From Bdellovibrionaceae bacterium UBA2316 (GTDB lineage Bacteria > Bdellovibrionota > Bdellovibrionia > Bdellovibrionales > Bdellovibrionaceae), in NCBI GenBank assembly GCA_002345205.1, contig DDVI01000039.1, forward strand, positions 57,352-121,351: a stretch of 64,000 nt of DNA, given 5' to 3'. Below are positions 37,131 through 46,073 of this stretch, in pieces. A model generated the notes under the pieces. That model was not told the DNA's origin and did not search any database. It worked only from the letters and a program-made list of their open reading frames with translations. The stretch's first letter is position 1. Every line of letters starts with the position of its first letter. The translations under genes and the position numbers were made by a program.

Positions 37131-38210
37131 GTGAGTAAACCTATGCGCGTCCTAATTCTAGGCCTATTCTCAGTCATTTTTTCAGCCATCTTATTTGTTG
37201 GCTATTTATATTGGACGTTTATTTTTTCTACGGCATCTAACTTAAAAAGAGATGTCGTGTATGAAGTGACTCCGCAAAAGTCTTTTATGACCATTGCGGG
37301 GGAACTTGAATCCCAAGAACTTATCAAAAACGCCCAGTTTTTTAACGTATACGCGCGCCTAACAGGATTGCGTTCAAAAATTAAAGTGGGCGAGTATGCA
37401 TTGAATACGGAAATGCGTCCGAGTGAAATTTTGAATGTTTTGGTCTCTGGAAAAAGCATGTTTCGCCCATTCACAATTCCCGAAGGTTACAATTTATTTG
37501 AAATCGCAGATATCGTTGAGAAAAACAAATTAGGAACTAAAGACGAATTCCTAAGACTTGTTTTCGATAAGGGCTTTATTAAAGACCTTTATGACGAAAA
37601 ACTGCTTCTATCGGCTGATATCATGAGCCTAGAAGGCTATTTGTACCCAGAAACGTATCAGGTTACCAAATATATGGGTTTAAAAGACATCATTCGAGCC
37701 CAAGTAAAACAGTTCCGCAGAAATTTTGATGACGTTGTAAAATCAAATAAAATTCCTTACTTAAACAAAGAACAAATCCTAGTCCTTGCTAGTATCATAG
37801 AAAAAGAAACTGGTAATGCTAAAGAACGCCCTTTGATTTCATCTGTCTTCCACAATCGTATTCAAAAGAAAATGAAGCTACAGACAGATCCAACGACTCT
37901 TTATGGTAAATCCCTGCTATCTAAGAAGTTAGAAAACAACATTACCCGTAAAGATTTATTAGCGTCGGATAATCTATATAATACATACGTTATTGCCTTC
38001 TTACCGCCGGGTCCGATTTCAAATCCAGGCCGTGATTCTTTGATGGCAGCGATCGAGCCCGCTCAAACCCCGTTTTTATTCTTTGTGAGCCAAAATGACG
38101 GGACGACGCGATTTACAGAGTCATTAAGCGAGCACAACAAGAACGTACAAGAGACTCAATTAGATCCAAAAGCGCGTGAAGGTAAATCTTGGCGCGATTT
38201 ATCAAAATGA
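37131..38210 (+). CDS. mltG: Endolytic murein transglycosylase
   Basis: 359 residues, YceG/MltG family, an inner-membrane lytic transglycosylase that trims nascent glycan strands. One N-terminal transmembrane helix, a LysM-like subdomain (IKVGEYALNTEMRPSEILNVLVSG...FTIPEGYNLFEIADIV) and the catalytic domain with LEGYLYPETYQ, ASIIEKETG (catalytic Glu), SSVFHNRI, LQTDPTTLYG and FLPPGPISNPG. GTG at 37131 is supported by AGGA upstream. It follows astD by 10 bases, so is probably read from the same transcript despite its unrelated role. Confidence 0.92.
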   Translation: MSKPMRVLILGLFSVIFSAILFVGYLYWTFIFSTASNLKRDVVYEVTPQKSFMTIAGELESQELIKNAQFFNVYARLTGLRSKIKVGEYALNTEMRPSEILNVLVSGKSMFRPFTIPEGYNLFEIADIVEKNKLGTKDEFLRLVFDKGFIKDLYDEKLLLSADIMSLEGYLYPETYQVTKYMGLKDIIRAQVKQFRRNFDDVVKSNKIPYLNKEQILVLASIIEKETGNAKERPLISSVFHNRIQKKMKLQTDPTTLYGKSLLSKKLENNITRKDLLASDNLYNTYVIAFLPPGPISNPGRDSLMAAIEPAQTPFLFFVSQNDGTTRFTESLSEHNKNVQETQLDPKAREGKSWRDLSK

Positions 38211-38329
38211 TTATCTCGTTTTGACTATTTCAATCCTACACATGTATAGACTTTAGACAGTGTCTCATTCTGGGTCGCCGCTAAGTTACTGAAACTATGT
38301 TGAAATTTTGGTCTCAAATTGAATGTCTC

Positions 38330-38345
38330 TGGCACATGTATCGCA
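38330..38345 (+). promoter_or_regulatory. Candidate sigma54 promoter for small secreted protein
   Basis: TGGCACATGTATCGCA keeps the invariant GG-N10-GC of sigma54 promoters (-24 GG, -12 GC at 38343-38344) and the full TGGCAC box. Transcription would start near 38357, about 28 bases before the ATG. Motif only. Confidence 0.5.
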
Positions 38346-38385
38346 ATGATAAAAAAGCAGAACGATACTTCATAAGGAGACATTT

Positions 38386-38574
38386 ATGAAAGCTTTAATC
38401 CTATCATTAGTAATTGCATTCTCTAGCTCTTTCGCATTAGCAAACTGCCCACTAGCAGACTCTGCATTTGGAAGTCATGAAGGCGCTTATACAAAACGTG
38501 ATAAAGCTCAAAAGTTTAAACAGCAACACAACGTTCCTACACAACAAGTAGTTTACGGCGGTCAAACTAAGTAA
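38386..38574 (+). CDS. Small secreted protein, function unknown
   Basis: 62 residues with a signal peptide (KALILSLVIAFSSSFALA, then NCPLADSAF). The mature part is about 43 residues, hydrophilic, with one Cys. AAGGAGA lies 8 bases before the ATG, a very strong ribosome site, suggesting high expression. A candidate sigma54 promoter precedes it and a strong terminator follows, so it is a single-gene unit. No family is recognised. Confidence 0.8.
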   Translation: MKALILSLVIAFSSSFALANCPLADSAFGSHEGAYTKRDKAQKFKQQHNVPTQQVVYGGQTK

Positions 38575-38593
38575 TCTTAGAGGTATTTGAAGC

Positions 38594-38617
38594 CTGAGCG
38601 ATCTGTGTATCGCTCAG
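38594..38617. terminator. Hairpin terminator
   Basis: CTGAGCGAT and ATCGCTCAG form a perfect 9-bp stem around CTGTGT, followed by an AT-rich run. It sits between convergent genes and can serve both. Confidence 0.75.
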
Positions 38618-38629
38618 TGTATTTAAATT

Positions 38630-38890
38630 TTAGCGACTGGCGCGATCAGCGGCGTTTGAAGCGCTACCAAAGACATCTTTAAAGAAACGCTTTGTCGAAT
38701 GGGCACCGTTTTCAATCAACAAGGCCCCGCCCTTAGCAGCTGTTCTGATTTGCTGAGCCACATTCGACGTATAGAACCAATCGGTCACGTAACCTTCCAG
38801 ACTTTTTCCCTTCATTTCAACTTGAAGTGCTCCGACTAAAATAATTGAAATTACGAAGTAGCGTACAATAATAAAAAAATCTCCGATCAT
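38630..38890 (-). CDS. Small membrane protein, function unknown
   Basis: 86 residues with one N-terminal hydrophobic segment (DFFIIVRYFVISIILVGALQV) and a polar, basic C-terminal part (AQQIRTAAKGGALL...KRFFKDVFGSASNAADRASR). It starts 12 bases after the CheY-like gene on the same strand, so may be cotranscribed. No family is recognised. Confidence 0.65.
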   Translation of the reverse strand: MIGDFFIIVRYFVISIILVGALQVEMKGKSLEGYVTDWFYTSNVAQQIRTAAKGGALLIENGAHSTKRFFKDVFGSASNAADRASR

Positions 38891-38902
38891 AGCGTATCCT
38901 TT

Positions 38903-39298
38903 TTAAACTGACTCTTTCATTTTTTGATGTGATCCCAATGAATAACCAACAAGGCATAAAGCCTCAAACAAAGTATCTTTTGTAAATGGCTTCTCTAAAA
39001 AGGTATTCATACCATTTCGTTCAGCCATCTGAATAATACCTGTGTTATCAATAGTCGAAATTCCAATAATTTTTAAATCGGGCCAGATTTGTTTCATTTC
39101 GGAAATAGCTTCTACGCCTGATTTTGAAGGCATAACGAAATCTAAAAAGGCTAAGTCCGGTAGGGTACGTTTAACAAGATCAATGGCTTCTAACCCATTG
39201 AACGCAGAGCCCACGTGTTCAAACTCACTCTCGGGGAGAACGTTTTTTATGATTTCGTGGATGAACGGAGCATCGTCTGCAATGATATATCTAACCAT
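38903..39298 (-). CDS. Stand-alone CheY-like response regulator
   Basis: 131 residues, a receiver domain only. The acidic pair is DD in IIADDAP, the phospho-acceptor Asp is in LAFLDFVMP, the conserved Ser/Thr is in GISTID and the Lys in FLEKPF. No output domain, so it probably acts through protein contact, as CheY does. No kinase gene is adjacent. Confidence 0.9.
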   Translation of the reverse strand: MVRYIIADDAPFIHEIIKNVLPESEFEHVGSAFNGLEAIDLVKRTLPDLAFLDFVMPSKSGVEAISEMKQIWPDLKIIGISTIDNTGIIQMAERNGMNTFLEKPFTKDTLFEALCLVGYSLGSHQKMKESV

Positions 39299-39417
39299 AT
39301 TTCTATTTTGACCTAGGACAGGCGCGATTCCTATTTTCTTCTGCTTAATCTAGACAAAAGCAGTACAAATAACTTGGTCCGTTGACCGAAAATCGCATAC
39401 ATACGAACATTAAGGTA

Positions 39418-40881
39418 ATGAGATCACTTACATTTGTCCTAATCTATTTATTCAGTTTTTCAATACTGGCGAAGACTCCGGCATATATAAACAACGAAGA
39501 TGGGGCACTAAAAATCAAAACTGTGTTTCTAGAACCGTTCTCAGATAACGTAAATTTAATTTACGCAACCAAAGCAGAAATCAAAATCAAAAGCTTGATC
39601 GAAAATGACAATCAATGGGATGTAACCGCGTCTAAAAAGGACGCTGACCTTGTGATCGAATCACGGCTTACAAAAAATCCAAAATCTTACACATTGAAAA
39701 TGGGCTTACTGTTTAAAAGTGGAATCGTGATTCAAGACAGTAAAGAGATCGACAATATTTTTGAGACAGAAAAAATTCTAGGCCATTACGAAACACTATT
39801 TCAAAACTTGAAATCTAGAATCCCATACCAAGGAATGATCGCCAGCCGAACACAAGACCAGGTAACAATCAATATTGGCGCGGCTCACGGGGTGGTTACG
39901 AATCAAGAGGTTTTAGCGATTCATATTGCTAAATTAAACTTGCACCCTAAAACGCAGGCGTACTTGTCATCAGAAAAAATCGTGCTCGGAAAAATTATTC
40001 TGACAAAGGTAGACGAATTTCTAAGTTTCGGTAAAATTGAATTCGAACGCGAACCGCAAATCTTGAAGAAAGAAACAAAAATAGAATTCTCAAGGCTAGA
40101 TCGCCCGAGTTTAGCGGCGCCGGCAATCCCGCTTGAACCAGGAATCCCCTCAGTGCCCCAAGGCGAATGGGTTCCAAGACAGCCGCCACAATTCGGCCGA
40201 GTATCCGTTAGTGGCGGATTGGTGCAGTACACGCAAAACTTAAATTTTTTAACAGCAGGCAGTAGAAGTCTCTCGCAATGGTTTACACCAACGATCAAGG
40301 GCATGGCAGAGTTGTGGTTAAATCCAAATCTACATTTAGAACTTTTCATCAGACAAAGCTCTTTCAAAGCGTCGAACCCACTACCAGGTTCAGAGCCGGG
40401 AAGTTTGAACATGAGCCTAAGTCAGTACCAGATCAAAGCAAAATATAACTACGAAGTCGATAGCTCAGCCCGTGCTCCCCAATTTCAAGTCGCATTCGGA
40501 ATCGGCTCTTTCCAAGCCTTAGCAGATAAAGCCACGCCACTAGGCACTGGTGACTTAAGCTACGGAGGCGCACTGGTGGGATTCAAGGGCACATTCGCGG
40601 TCTCTGAAGAAAGCCCAATTGATTTGGGACTATATTTTAATTACTTCCTATCAAAGACAGCCAAAGATTCTGGCGATGCCGCTTCATCGGGCGTACAAAT
40701 CACAGACTTCGGTATGATCGTCAGATACATGAAGACAATAAACCTAGCCTACACCTTCGAATTATCATTTGAATCCTACGGCTCAGATTTTGACTTCGCA
40801 ACCGGCACACGACCTGACCCAGTAAACAGCATCACTCACAAACTGACGTCAACACTGGCGGGGATCGAGTACTCGTTTTAA
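39418..40881 (+). CDS. Secreted two-domain protein with C-terminal beta-barrel-like region
   Basis: 487 residues. Start is ATG 39418, where a signal peptide begins (RSLTFVLIYLFSFSILA); a longer frame from TTG 39382 adds only polar residues. The first part (about 25-200) resembles FlgT/LPP20-like periplasmic domains, with a GAAHGVVTNQEVLAIHI stretch. The last about 230 residues show alternating beta strands and end in IEYSF, the terminal Phe signature of outer-membrane barrels. It likely sits in the outer membrane. The AAGG ribosome site is close to the ATG (2 bases). Confidence 0.7.
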   Translation: MRSLTFVLIYLFSFSILAKTPAYINNEDGALKIKTVFLEPFSDNVNLIYATKAEIKIKSLIENDNQWDVTASKKDADLVIESRLTKNPKSYTLKMGLLFKSGIVIQDSKEIDNIFETEKILGHYETLFQNLKSRIPYQGMIASRTQDQVTINIGAAHGVVTNQEVLAIHIAKLNLHPKTQAYLSSEKIVLGKIILTKVDEFLSFGKIEFEREPQILKKETKIEFSRLDRPSLAAPAIPLEPGIPSVPQGEWVPRQPPQFGRVSVSGGLVQYTQNLNFLTAGSRSLSQWFTPTIKGMAELWLNPNLHLELFIRQSSFKASNPLPGSEPGSLNMSLSQYQIKAKYNYEVDSSARAPQFQVAFGIGSFQALADKATPLGTGDLSYGGALVGFKGTFAVSEESPIDLGLYFNYFLSKTAKDSGDAASSGVQITDFGMIVRYMKTINLAYTFELSFESYGSDFDFATGTRPDPVNSITHKLTSTLAGIEYSF

Positions 40882-40923
40882 AGGTGATCTCAGCAAAAAA
40901 AGCGCCCGATAAAAGGATTCAGA

Positions 40924-41910
40924 ATGAAACTTGGAAAATTTCTATTGTTTGGGTTAATCACACTTCAACTATTACAAAATTCTTGTAGAAGTAGCCAAGA
41001 TAGCGCCACTAAGGACGCATTGGAAACCAGCGATCCAAATACAAAAACCTGTTTGAATCAGTGGGATACAAATTCAGAATGGTCTAACCAACAAGAGATT
41101 CAAATTACTGGGTACTCTCAATCTGCAATGGAGCCGAAAGTATCTGCCGATGGCGGTGTGCTTTTTTGGAATGATAAACCCGCTGGCGGAGATACTCTGA
41201 TGAATATTCACTACGCGGTAAAACAGTCCGACCAATCATGGCTATATATTGGAACTGTTCCCGGAACGGTGGACAACGCCAATTTGGACGGCGTTCCTGC
41301 ATTAGACTCTGCTTTGAATTTTTATTTCATTTCAACACGATCCTATGCAACAAATCAGCAGACAATTTATGGTGGCCAGCTTGGCGTATTAGGAGTCAAT
41401 TCCCTAGCAGTCACTTCAGTTGCTTCAGTAGATTCGGCAGTTAAAAATACTCAGTCGGGCTACTTAGATATGGATATCGATATAAGCTGGGACGGCCAAC
41501 TTATGGTTGTTTCAAGGGCATTTTTCGCTGGAAATCCTTACCCCGAAACAAGCGAACTGACACTTTTTAATGTGAGCTCAAGGCAAGCCAGTTCATTAGC
41601 AAATAGCAGCGATATCTTGGCAAATATAAATTCCTCTCTGTGTCGGTCTTACGCCGGAACTCTTTCAGACGACAAAAAGGAACTCTACTTCACGATCATT
41701 CCTAAAACGTCTATCGCTGGAAGTGATTTTAGAATTCTTGTGGCAAAAAGAGTTTCACTCACAGAACCGTTTGGAAAGCCCCAAGTCATTTCGGCAATCA
41801 CTGGAAGCTATGTGGAAGGACCATCGCTTACCCAAGATGGAAAAAAACTCTACTTCCATAAATTTGATTCTGCAGCTGGACGATTTAAAATTTATCAAGT
41901 CAGCAGATAA
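40924..41910 (+). CDS. Lipoprotein with PD40/TolB-like beta-propeller repeats
   Basis: 328 residues with a lipoprotein signal (lipobox LQNSC, Cys 21). Repeats such as EPKVSADGGVLFWNDKP, PALDSALNFYFISTR, DIDISWDGQLMVVSRAF, GTLSDDKKELYFTI and GPSLTQDGKKLYFHKF are WD40-like PD40 blades. Likely a periplasmic or surface-anchored binding propeller. AAAGGA precedes the ATG. It follows the barrel-like gene by 42 bases. Confidence 0.75.
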   Translation: MKLGKFLLFGLITLQLLQNSCRSSQDSATKDALETSDPNTKTCLNQWDTNSEWSNQQEIQITGYSQSAMEPKVSADGGVLFWNDKPAGGDTLMNIHYAVKQSDQSWLYIGTVPGTVDNANLDGVPALDSALNFYFISTRSYATNQQTIYGGQLGVLGVNSLAVTSVASVDSAVKNTQSGYLDMDIDISWDGQLMVVSRAFFAGNPYPETSELTLFNVSSRQASSLANSSDILANINSSLCRSYAGTLSDDKKELYFTIIPKTSIAGSDFRILVAKRVSLTEPFGKPQVISAITGSYVEGPSLTQDGKKLYFHKFDSAAGRFKIYQVSR

Positions 41911-41915
41911 ACAAA

Positions 41916-41938
41916 AAGGCCGGCTTTTGGCCGACCTT
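41916..41938 (-). terminator. Terminator after groEL (possibly bidirectional)
   Basis: AAGGTCGGC and GCCGGCCTT (minus strand) form a 9-bp stem with one G-U pair and a CAAAA loop, followed by TTTTTGT. It lies between groEL and the convergent lipoprotein gene. Confidence 0.75.
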
Positions 41939-41976
41939 TCTGATGCACTGAGTGGCAAAAATGTAGGAGGTACCTC

Positions 41977-43623
41977 TTACATCATGCCGCCCATGCCTCC
42001 CATGCCACCCATACCGTGGTCGCCACCTGGCATTGCAGGAGCTTCTTTTTTAGGAGCTTCAGCGATCATTGTTTCAGTAGTTAACATTAATGAAGCAACA
42101 GAGGCTGCGTTTTCTAAAGCACAACGAACAACTTTAACTGGATCGATAACGCCTTCTTTGATTAGATCAGTGTATTCATCGCTGAATGCATTGTAACCGA
42201 AAGAAGTAGATTTGTTTTGTAGAACCTTATCTAGAACGATCGCGCCATCAAGACCCGCGTTGTGAGCGATTTGACGTAAAGGCTCTTCGCACGCACGTTT
42301 GATGATTTGAGCACCCCAAGATTCTTCTTCAGAGTATTTAGTTTTATCAACTTTTTGAGCTGCACGTATTAGAGCCGTTCCGCCGCCCGCTACGATACCT
42401 TCTTCAACTGCTGCGCGAGTTGCATTCAATGCATCTTCAACACGAGCTTTCTTTTCTTTCATTTCAACTTCAGAAGGAGCACCAACGTGGATAACGGCAA
42501 CGCCACCAGAAATTTTAGCAAGACGCTCTTTTAATTTTTCTTTGTCGTAATCAGAAGTCGTTTCTTCGATTTGAGCTTTGATTTGCGCTGTACGAGCATT
42601 GATTTCAGCTTTTTTACCAGCTCCATCAATGATTGTTGTGTTGTCTTTATCAACAACTACACGTTTAGCCACACCAAGATCAGCGATAGTAGCTTGTTCT
42701 AACTTACGGCCCATATCTTCAGAGATTAGTGTCGCGCCAGTTAAAGCAGCGATATCTTCTAACATAGCTTTACGTCTGTCGCCAAAGCCAGGAGCTTTAA
42801 CTGCACAGATATGAAGAGTGCCACGTAAACGGTTAACAACAAGAGTTGCTAATGCTTCACCGTCAACATCTTCAGCAATGATCAATAATTGACGACCCTG
42901 CTTAGCTACTGGCTCAAGCAATGGGATCATGTCTTTCATTGTAGAGATTTTTTTGTCGTAGATTAGAACGTACGTGTTTTCTAAAACAGCTTCCATTCTT
43001 TCAGAGTTAGTTACGAAATAAGGAGATAAGTAACCACGGTCAAATTGCATACCTTCAACAACTGTAACTTCAGTTTTAGCTGTTTTAGATTCTTCAATTG
43101 TGATTACGCCCTCTTTAGTTACTTTTTCCATAGCATCAGCCAACATTTGACCGATTTCTTTATCGTTGTTTGCAGAGATCGCGCCAACTTGAGCTACTTC
43201 GTTTGAGCTCTTAACAGTTTTAGCCATTGATTTAAGTTCAGTAACGATAGTTGCTACTGCTTTATCAATACCACGTTTAACTGCCATTGGATTGTGACCC
43301 GCAGTAACGATTTTAGCGCCTTCTCTGTAAATAGCTTGCGCTAGTACAGTCGCTGTAGTTGTTCCATCACCGGCTTCGTCGTTGGTTTTAGAAGCAACTT
43401 CTTTAACCATTTGCGCGCCCATGTTTTCAAATTTGTTTTCTAAATCAATTTCTTTAGCAACAGTTACACCGTCTTTAGTGATTAAAGGTGCACCGAAAGA
43501 TTTTTCGATAACAACGTTGCGACCTTTAGGTCCCAAAGTCACTTTAACTGCATTGGCAAGAGTGTTCACACCCTTTAAAATAAGATGTCTAGCATCTTCC
43601 GCAAAACGTAATTCTTTACTCAT
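41977..43623 (-). CDS. groEL: 60-kDa chaperonin
   Basis: 548 residues, normal GroEL length. Hallmarks are VTLGPKGRNVVIEKSFGAP, NDEAGDGTTTATVLAQAI, RGIDKAV, AAVEEGIVAGGGTAL and the C-terminal Met/Gly-rich tail (MGGMGGMGGMM). It forms the tetradecameric folding cage with GroES. The ATG has GGAGA upstream. It is second in groES-groEL, 32 bases after groES. Confidence 0.97.
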   Translation of the reverse strand: MSKELRFAEDARHLILKGVNTLANAVKVTLGPKGRNVVIEKSFGAPLITKDGVTVAKEIDLENKFENMGAQMVKEVASKTNDEAGDGTTTATVLAQAIYREGAKIVTAGHNPMAVKRGIDKAVATIVTELKSMAKTVKSSNEVAQVGAISANNDKEIGQMLADAMEKVTKEGVITIEESKTAKTEVTVVEGMQFDRGYLSPYFVTNSERMEAVLENTYVLIYDKKISTMKDMIPLLEPVAKQGRQLLIIAEDVDGEALATLVVNRLRGTLHICAVKAPGFGDRRKAMLEDIAALTGATLISEDMGRKLEQATIADLGVAKRVVVDKDNTTIIDGAGKKAEINARTAQIKAQIEETTSDYDKEKLKERLAKISGGVAVIHVGAPSEVEMKEKKARVEDALNATRAAVEEGIVAGGGTALIRAAQKVDKTKYSEEESWGAQIIKRACEEPLRQIAHNAGLDGAIVLDKVLQNKSTSFGYNAFSDEYTDLIKEGVIDPVKVVRCALENAASVASLMLTTETMIAEAPKKEAPAMPGGDHGMGGMGGMGGMM

Positions 43624-43655
43624 AGTAGTCTCCTCAATTTAATTTCAATAACAAT

Positions 43656-43955
43656 TTAGTTAATAATTCCCAAGATATCTTCTTCACGCATCATTAAGTA
43701 CTCGGCACCATCAAGTTTCAACTCTGTACCTGCGTATTTGCTGAAAAGGATTTTGTCGCCAGTTTTAACTTCTAGAGGCAGAACTTTTCCGTCTTCAGTA
43801 ACACGACCTTTACCAGTCGCTACGATTTGTCCACGTTGTGGTTTTTCTTTAGCTGTGTCAGGGATAAATAATCCACCAGCAGTTTTTTCTTCCTCAGCTA
43901 CTCGTTTTACTAAAATACGATCATGTAATGGTCTTACACCAATTTCTTTACTCAT
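43656..43955 (-). CDS. groES: 10-kDa co-chaperonin
   Basis: 99 residues. The N-terminal VRPLHDRILVKR, the mobile loop around EEKTAGGLFIPDTAKEKPQ and the end MREEDILGIIN are typical. It caps the GroEL ring. AGGAGG lies before the ATG. No CIRCE inverted repeat is seen upstream, so HrcA control is not evident. Confidence 0.97.
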   Translation of the reverse strand: MSKEIGVRPLHDRILVKRVAEEEKTAGGLFIPDTAKEKPQRGQIVATGKGRVTEDGKVLPLEVKTGDKILFSKYAGTELKLDGAEYLMMREEDILGIIN

Positions 43956-43990
43956 AGAGTCCTCCTAATAGATTTTGGATATGCAATTGT

Positions 43991-44018
43991 AATATGGTTT
44001 GCCCGGAAAAGGTGTCAA
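43991..44018 (-). promoter_or_regulatory. Candidate promoter of groES-groEL
   Basis: On the minus strand TTGACA (44018-44013), a perfect -35, is followed after 16 bases by CATATT (43996-43991). The groES ATG lies about 36 bases farther on. No heat-shock operator is seen. Confidence 0.5.
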
Positions 44019-44119
44019 GGTAAAGGACTAAAGATTTCTAACGAAAGGGAATGACCGCACGTGTTGTGGCCTGCCTAGATGGCGTGAATGTCTTGTGGGA
44101 CAAGGATTTCAGAAAGATT

Positions 44120-44713
44120 TTATTGATTCTTTGAAGCGTCTGGTTTTTCCATTGCGGTTGGGCCAACTTTTCCGGCAGGGGTCGCGTTCCCGTTAGCGGA
44201 AAACATAGAGTCAGCATAGGCTTTGATAAGCTGGCCGACCTCGTCTGGGGTCATTTTTTCGGCCGCTTCTTTATAGGCGTCTGGTTTATTGTCTTGTTTG
44301 GTTAAATATATAGCAAAATAGTCCGTCACGCTTAGTTCTTGGGCTACCTCTAGTGAATATAGGTCGTTTTTCAGCTGTACTTCTAGGCGGTCAGTTTCTG
44401 GGTCTTTCACATTTACGGGTTCATCTTTTTGTAAGAATTGTTTATTTAACTTTCGATACTCAATTTGAGCTTTAGTAATCGTAACTTTTTTGATAGCGAT
44501 TTGAACCTTTTCGTTCTTCCATTCTTTATAACTTTTTACATTAACTATGTTTGTACCTACTGGAACGATCGGAAGAGACGCTTTTACTACGGATTGGCTA
44601 ACAGGCGTCGGTTGCGGTGCTTGAACTGATCCAAAACCCAGGGACTTTCCTGGTAAATTCAGAGCGAATACGCTTGAGGCGGCAACTAAAACAACTGTAA
44701 AAATTTTGATCAT
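44120..44713 (-). CDS. Secreted protein, function unknown
   Basis: 197 residues with a signal peptide (IKIFTVVLVAASSVFALN). The rest is Lys/Gln-rich and mostly helical, with VQIAIKKVTITKAQIEYRKLNKQFLQ and SVTDYFAIYLTKQDN; no Cys. I do not recognise it. A perfect 7-bp inverted repeat lies about 32 bases before the start. Confidence 0.65.
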   Translation of the reverse strand: MIKIFTVVLVAASSVFALNLPGKSLGFGSVQAPQPTPVSQSVVKASLPIVPVGTNIVNVKSYKEWKNEKVQIAIKKVTITKAQIEYRKLNKQFLQKDEPVNVKDPETDRLEVQLKNDLYSLEVAQELSVTDYFAIYLTKQDNKPDAYKEAAEKMTPDEVGQLIKAYADSMFSANGNATPAGKVGPTAMEKPDASKNQ

Positions 44714-44744
44714 ATTCTTTTACCCATTTAAATTCGAACGTTTC

Positions 44745-44762
44745 TGTTAATGATAATTAACA
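44745..44762. promoter_or_regulatory. Perfect inverted repeat, possible operator
   Basis: TGTTAAT-GATA-ATTAACA at 44745-44762, 32 bases upstream of the minus-strand secreted gene. The AT-rich dyad could bind a dimeric regulator or arise by chance. Confidence 0.35.
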
Positions 44763-44942
44763 AAGGCTGTGCCACCTGGAAAAAATGGCCCGTTAACACT
44801 AAAACTCTACTGGTCACACGAGCCTCCAGATTTCTGCCAAATTTGCGGCGTCAGGTTACATTTATGGCCAGTAAGCATTTGAAATAAATATAGGAAAGTA
44901 GGCCATTTTTTGGCTTCAAAAACAGTATTTCTGGCCGGTTTC

Positions 44943-44971
44943 TTGACCCTATCCGGTAAGCTGGCTAAGAC
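44943..44971 (+). promoter_or_regulatory. Candidate promoter giving a nearly leaderless lipoprotein mRNA
   Basis: TTGACC (44943-44948), 17 bases and TAAGAC (44966-44971) lie just 9 bases before the ATG at 44981, where no ribosome site is visible. Confidence 0.3.
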
Positions 44972-44980
44972 AAAACCCAT

Positions 44981-45985
44981 ATGTCGTTCCACGCGCTTTT
45001 TACATTACTAATCGCAAGTTTAAGCCTCGGCTTTGTTGCGTGCACCAAAGTTGATTCCCCAAAAGATCAGTCGGTGCAATATGGGGGAGCATGCAGCGAA
45101 GACTACTCGCGGGAATACGAAAGAATTTTGAACTTATCAAAAGCAGCCCCCGACCTTTTGGATGTTTGCAATGATTTCTACGCGCGCTATTCGGGTGTAA
45201 AATGTTTTTCTCATGTTGATGGGACGGAACTAAGAATTCATACCAGCGATTTTGATAACAAATGTAAACGCGGAATTTCGTCTAACAAATCAAAGTCGGG
45301 CGCGGAATCAACCGAACCACCTCTGACTCCTCGAAATCAATCCACCTGCAGCAATGATCTGATTGATTTTATAATCGCAAAACAAAGGGAGTTTAATACC
45401 AGCCTACAATCTATGGAAAACGGTGACGTAACGGATGACTTTTTATTTGAAAATGCGTTAGCGTCTAAGAAAGCGTGCAATCAATACTTCTTCAACTATA
45501 AATACCTCGAGTGCTCGCGCGATGGAAAAGTATATTCATTTTATCATTTGAAACCGTACTGCGATGTTTTCCAAAACCAACTCCATTCATTGAAAAACAA
45601 AAATTCTAAAAAATATTCGCCTCAAGAATTAAAGCCAGTAACATCGGTTAATTTGAAATTTCACTTCGAGGATTCATTAATTCCGTTTTATACGGCTAAA
45701 GCGAAAATTAAAGACAGCTATTTTGTAGATGGCCAACTGCTAGATTTCAGTCAAATTAGCTCAAACCAAAACTACTGCTATTTTGAAAGCGCTAAGCTAC
45801 GTTTCTCGGGTGAGCTACAAAGCGAGATGTACAAAGTCGATGTAACCATTCAAAACAAAAACCGCGTGGTATTCACCCATACTTCGTTCAATGAGCAGTG
45901 GCGTTTTGTCTGCCACACAAAAGGTACATTCTATCATCAAGACTTGCTTGAAGTTTTGGGTGATAAAGTCACCGTCCTTGATTAA
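44981..45985 (+). CDS. Cys-rich lipoprotein, function unknown
   Basis: 334 residues with a lipoprotein signal (lipobox LGFVAC, Cys 21). Paired Cys occur through the first two thirds (GGACSEDYS, DVCNDFY, VKCFSHV, NKCKRG, STCSNDL, KKACNQYF, LECSRDG, PYCDVF), suggesting a disulfide-rich repeated fold of two similar halves. The last third looks beta-rich. No family is recognised. Confidence 0.7.
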   Translation: MSFHALFTLLIASLSLGFVACTKVDSPKDQSVQYGGACSEDYSREYERILNLSKAAPDLLDVCNDFYARYSGVKCFSHVDGTELRIHTSDFDNKCKRGISSNKSKSGAESTEPPLTPRNQSTCSNDLIDFIIAKQREFNTSLQSMENGDVTDDFLFENALASKKACNQYFFNYKYLECSRDGKVYSFYHLKPYCDVFQNQLHSLKNKNSKKYSPQELKPVTSVNLKFHFEDSLIPFYTAKAKIKDSYFVDGQLLDFSQISSNQNYCYFESAKLRFSGELQSEMYKVDVTIQNKNRVVFTHTSFNEQWRFVCHTKGTFYHQDLLEVLGDKVTVLD

Positions 45986-46073
45986 ACCCGTTTCATATCG
46001 AGACAAACTCCCGAATGACCCTTCGCGCATGATGCGACGATCACCCACAGGACCACCAGATTTTAGAAAAGAC

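Noticed and set aside
39921..40412. 163-codon minus-strand ORF inside the outer-membrane protein gene
   Set aside because: Fully antisense to a gene with signal peptide and barrel end; no motif of its own.
41723..42196. 157-codon plus-strand ORF spanning the lipoprotein 3' end and groEL 3' end
   Set aside because: Its second half is antisense to groEL, and it runs through the terminator between the convergent genes.
43956..44119. CIRCE/HrcA operator before groES
   Set aside because: No TTAGCACTC-N9-GAGTGCTAA-like dyad is present upstream.
44807..44992. 61-codon minus-strand ORF across the lipoprotein promoter region
   Set aside because: It overlaps the start of the lipoprotein gene, has no ribosome site or recognisable feature, and its composition is unlike nearby genes.
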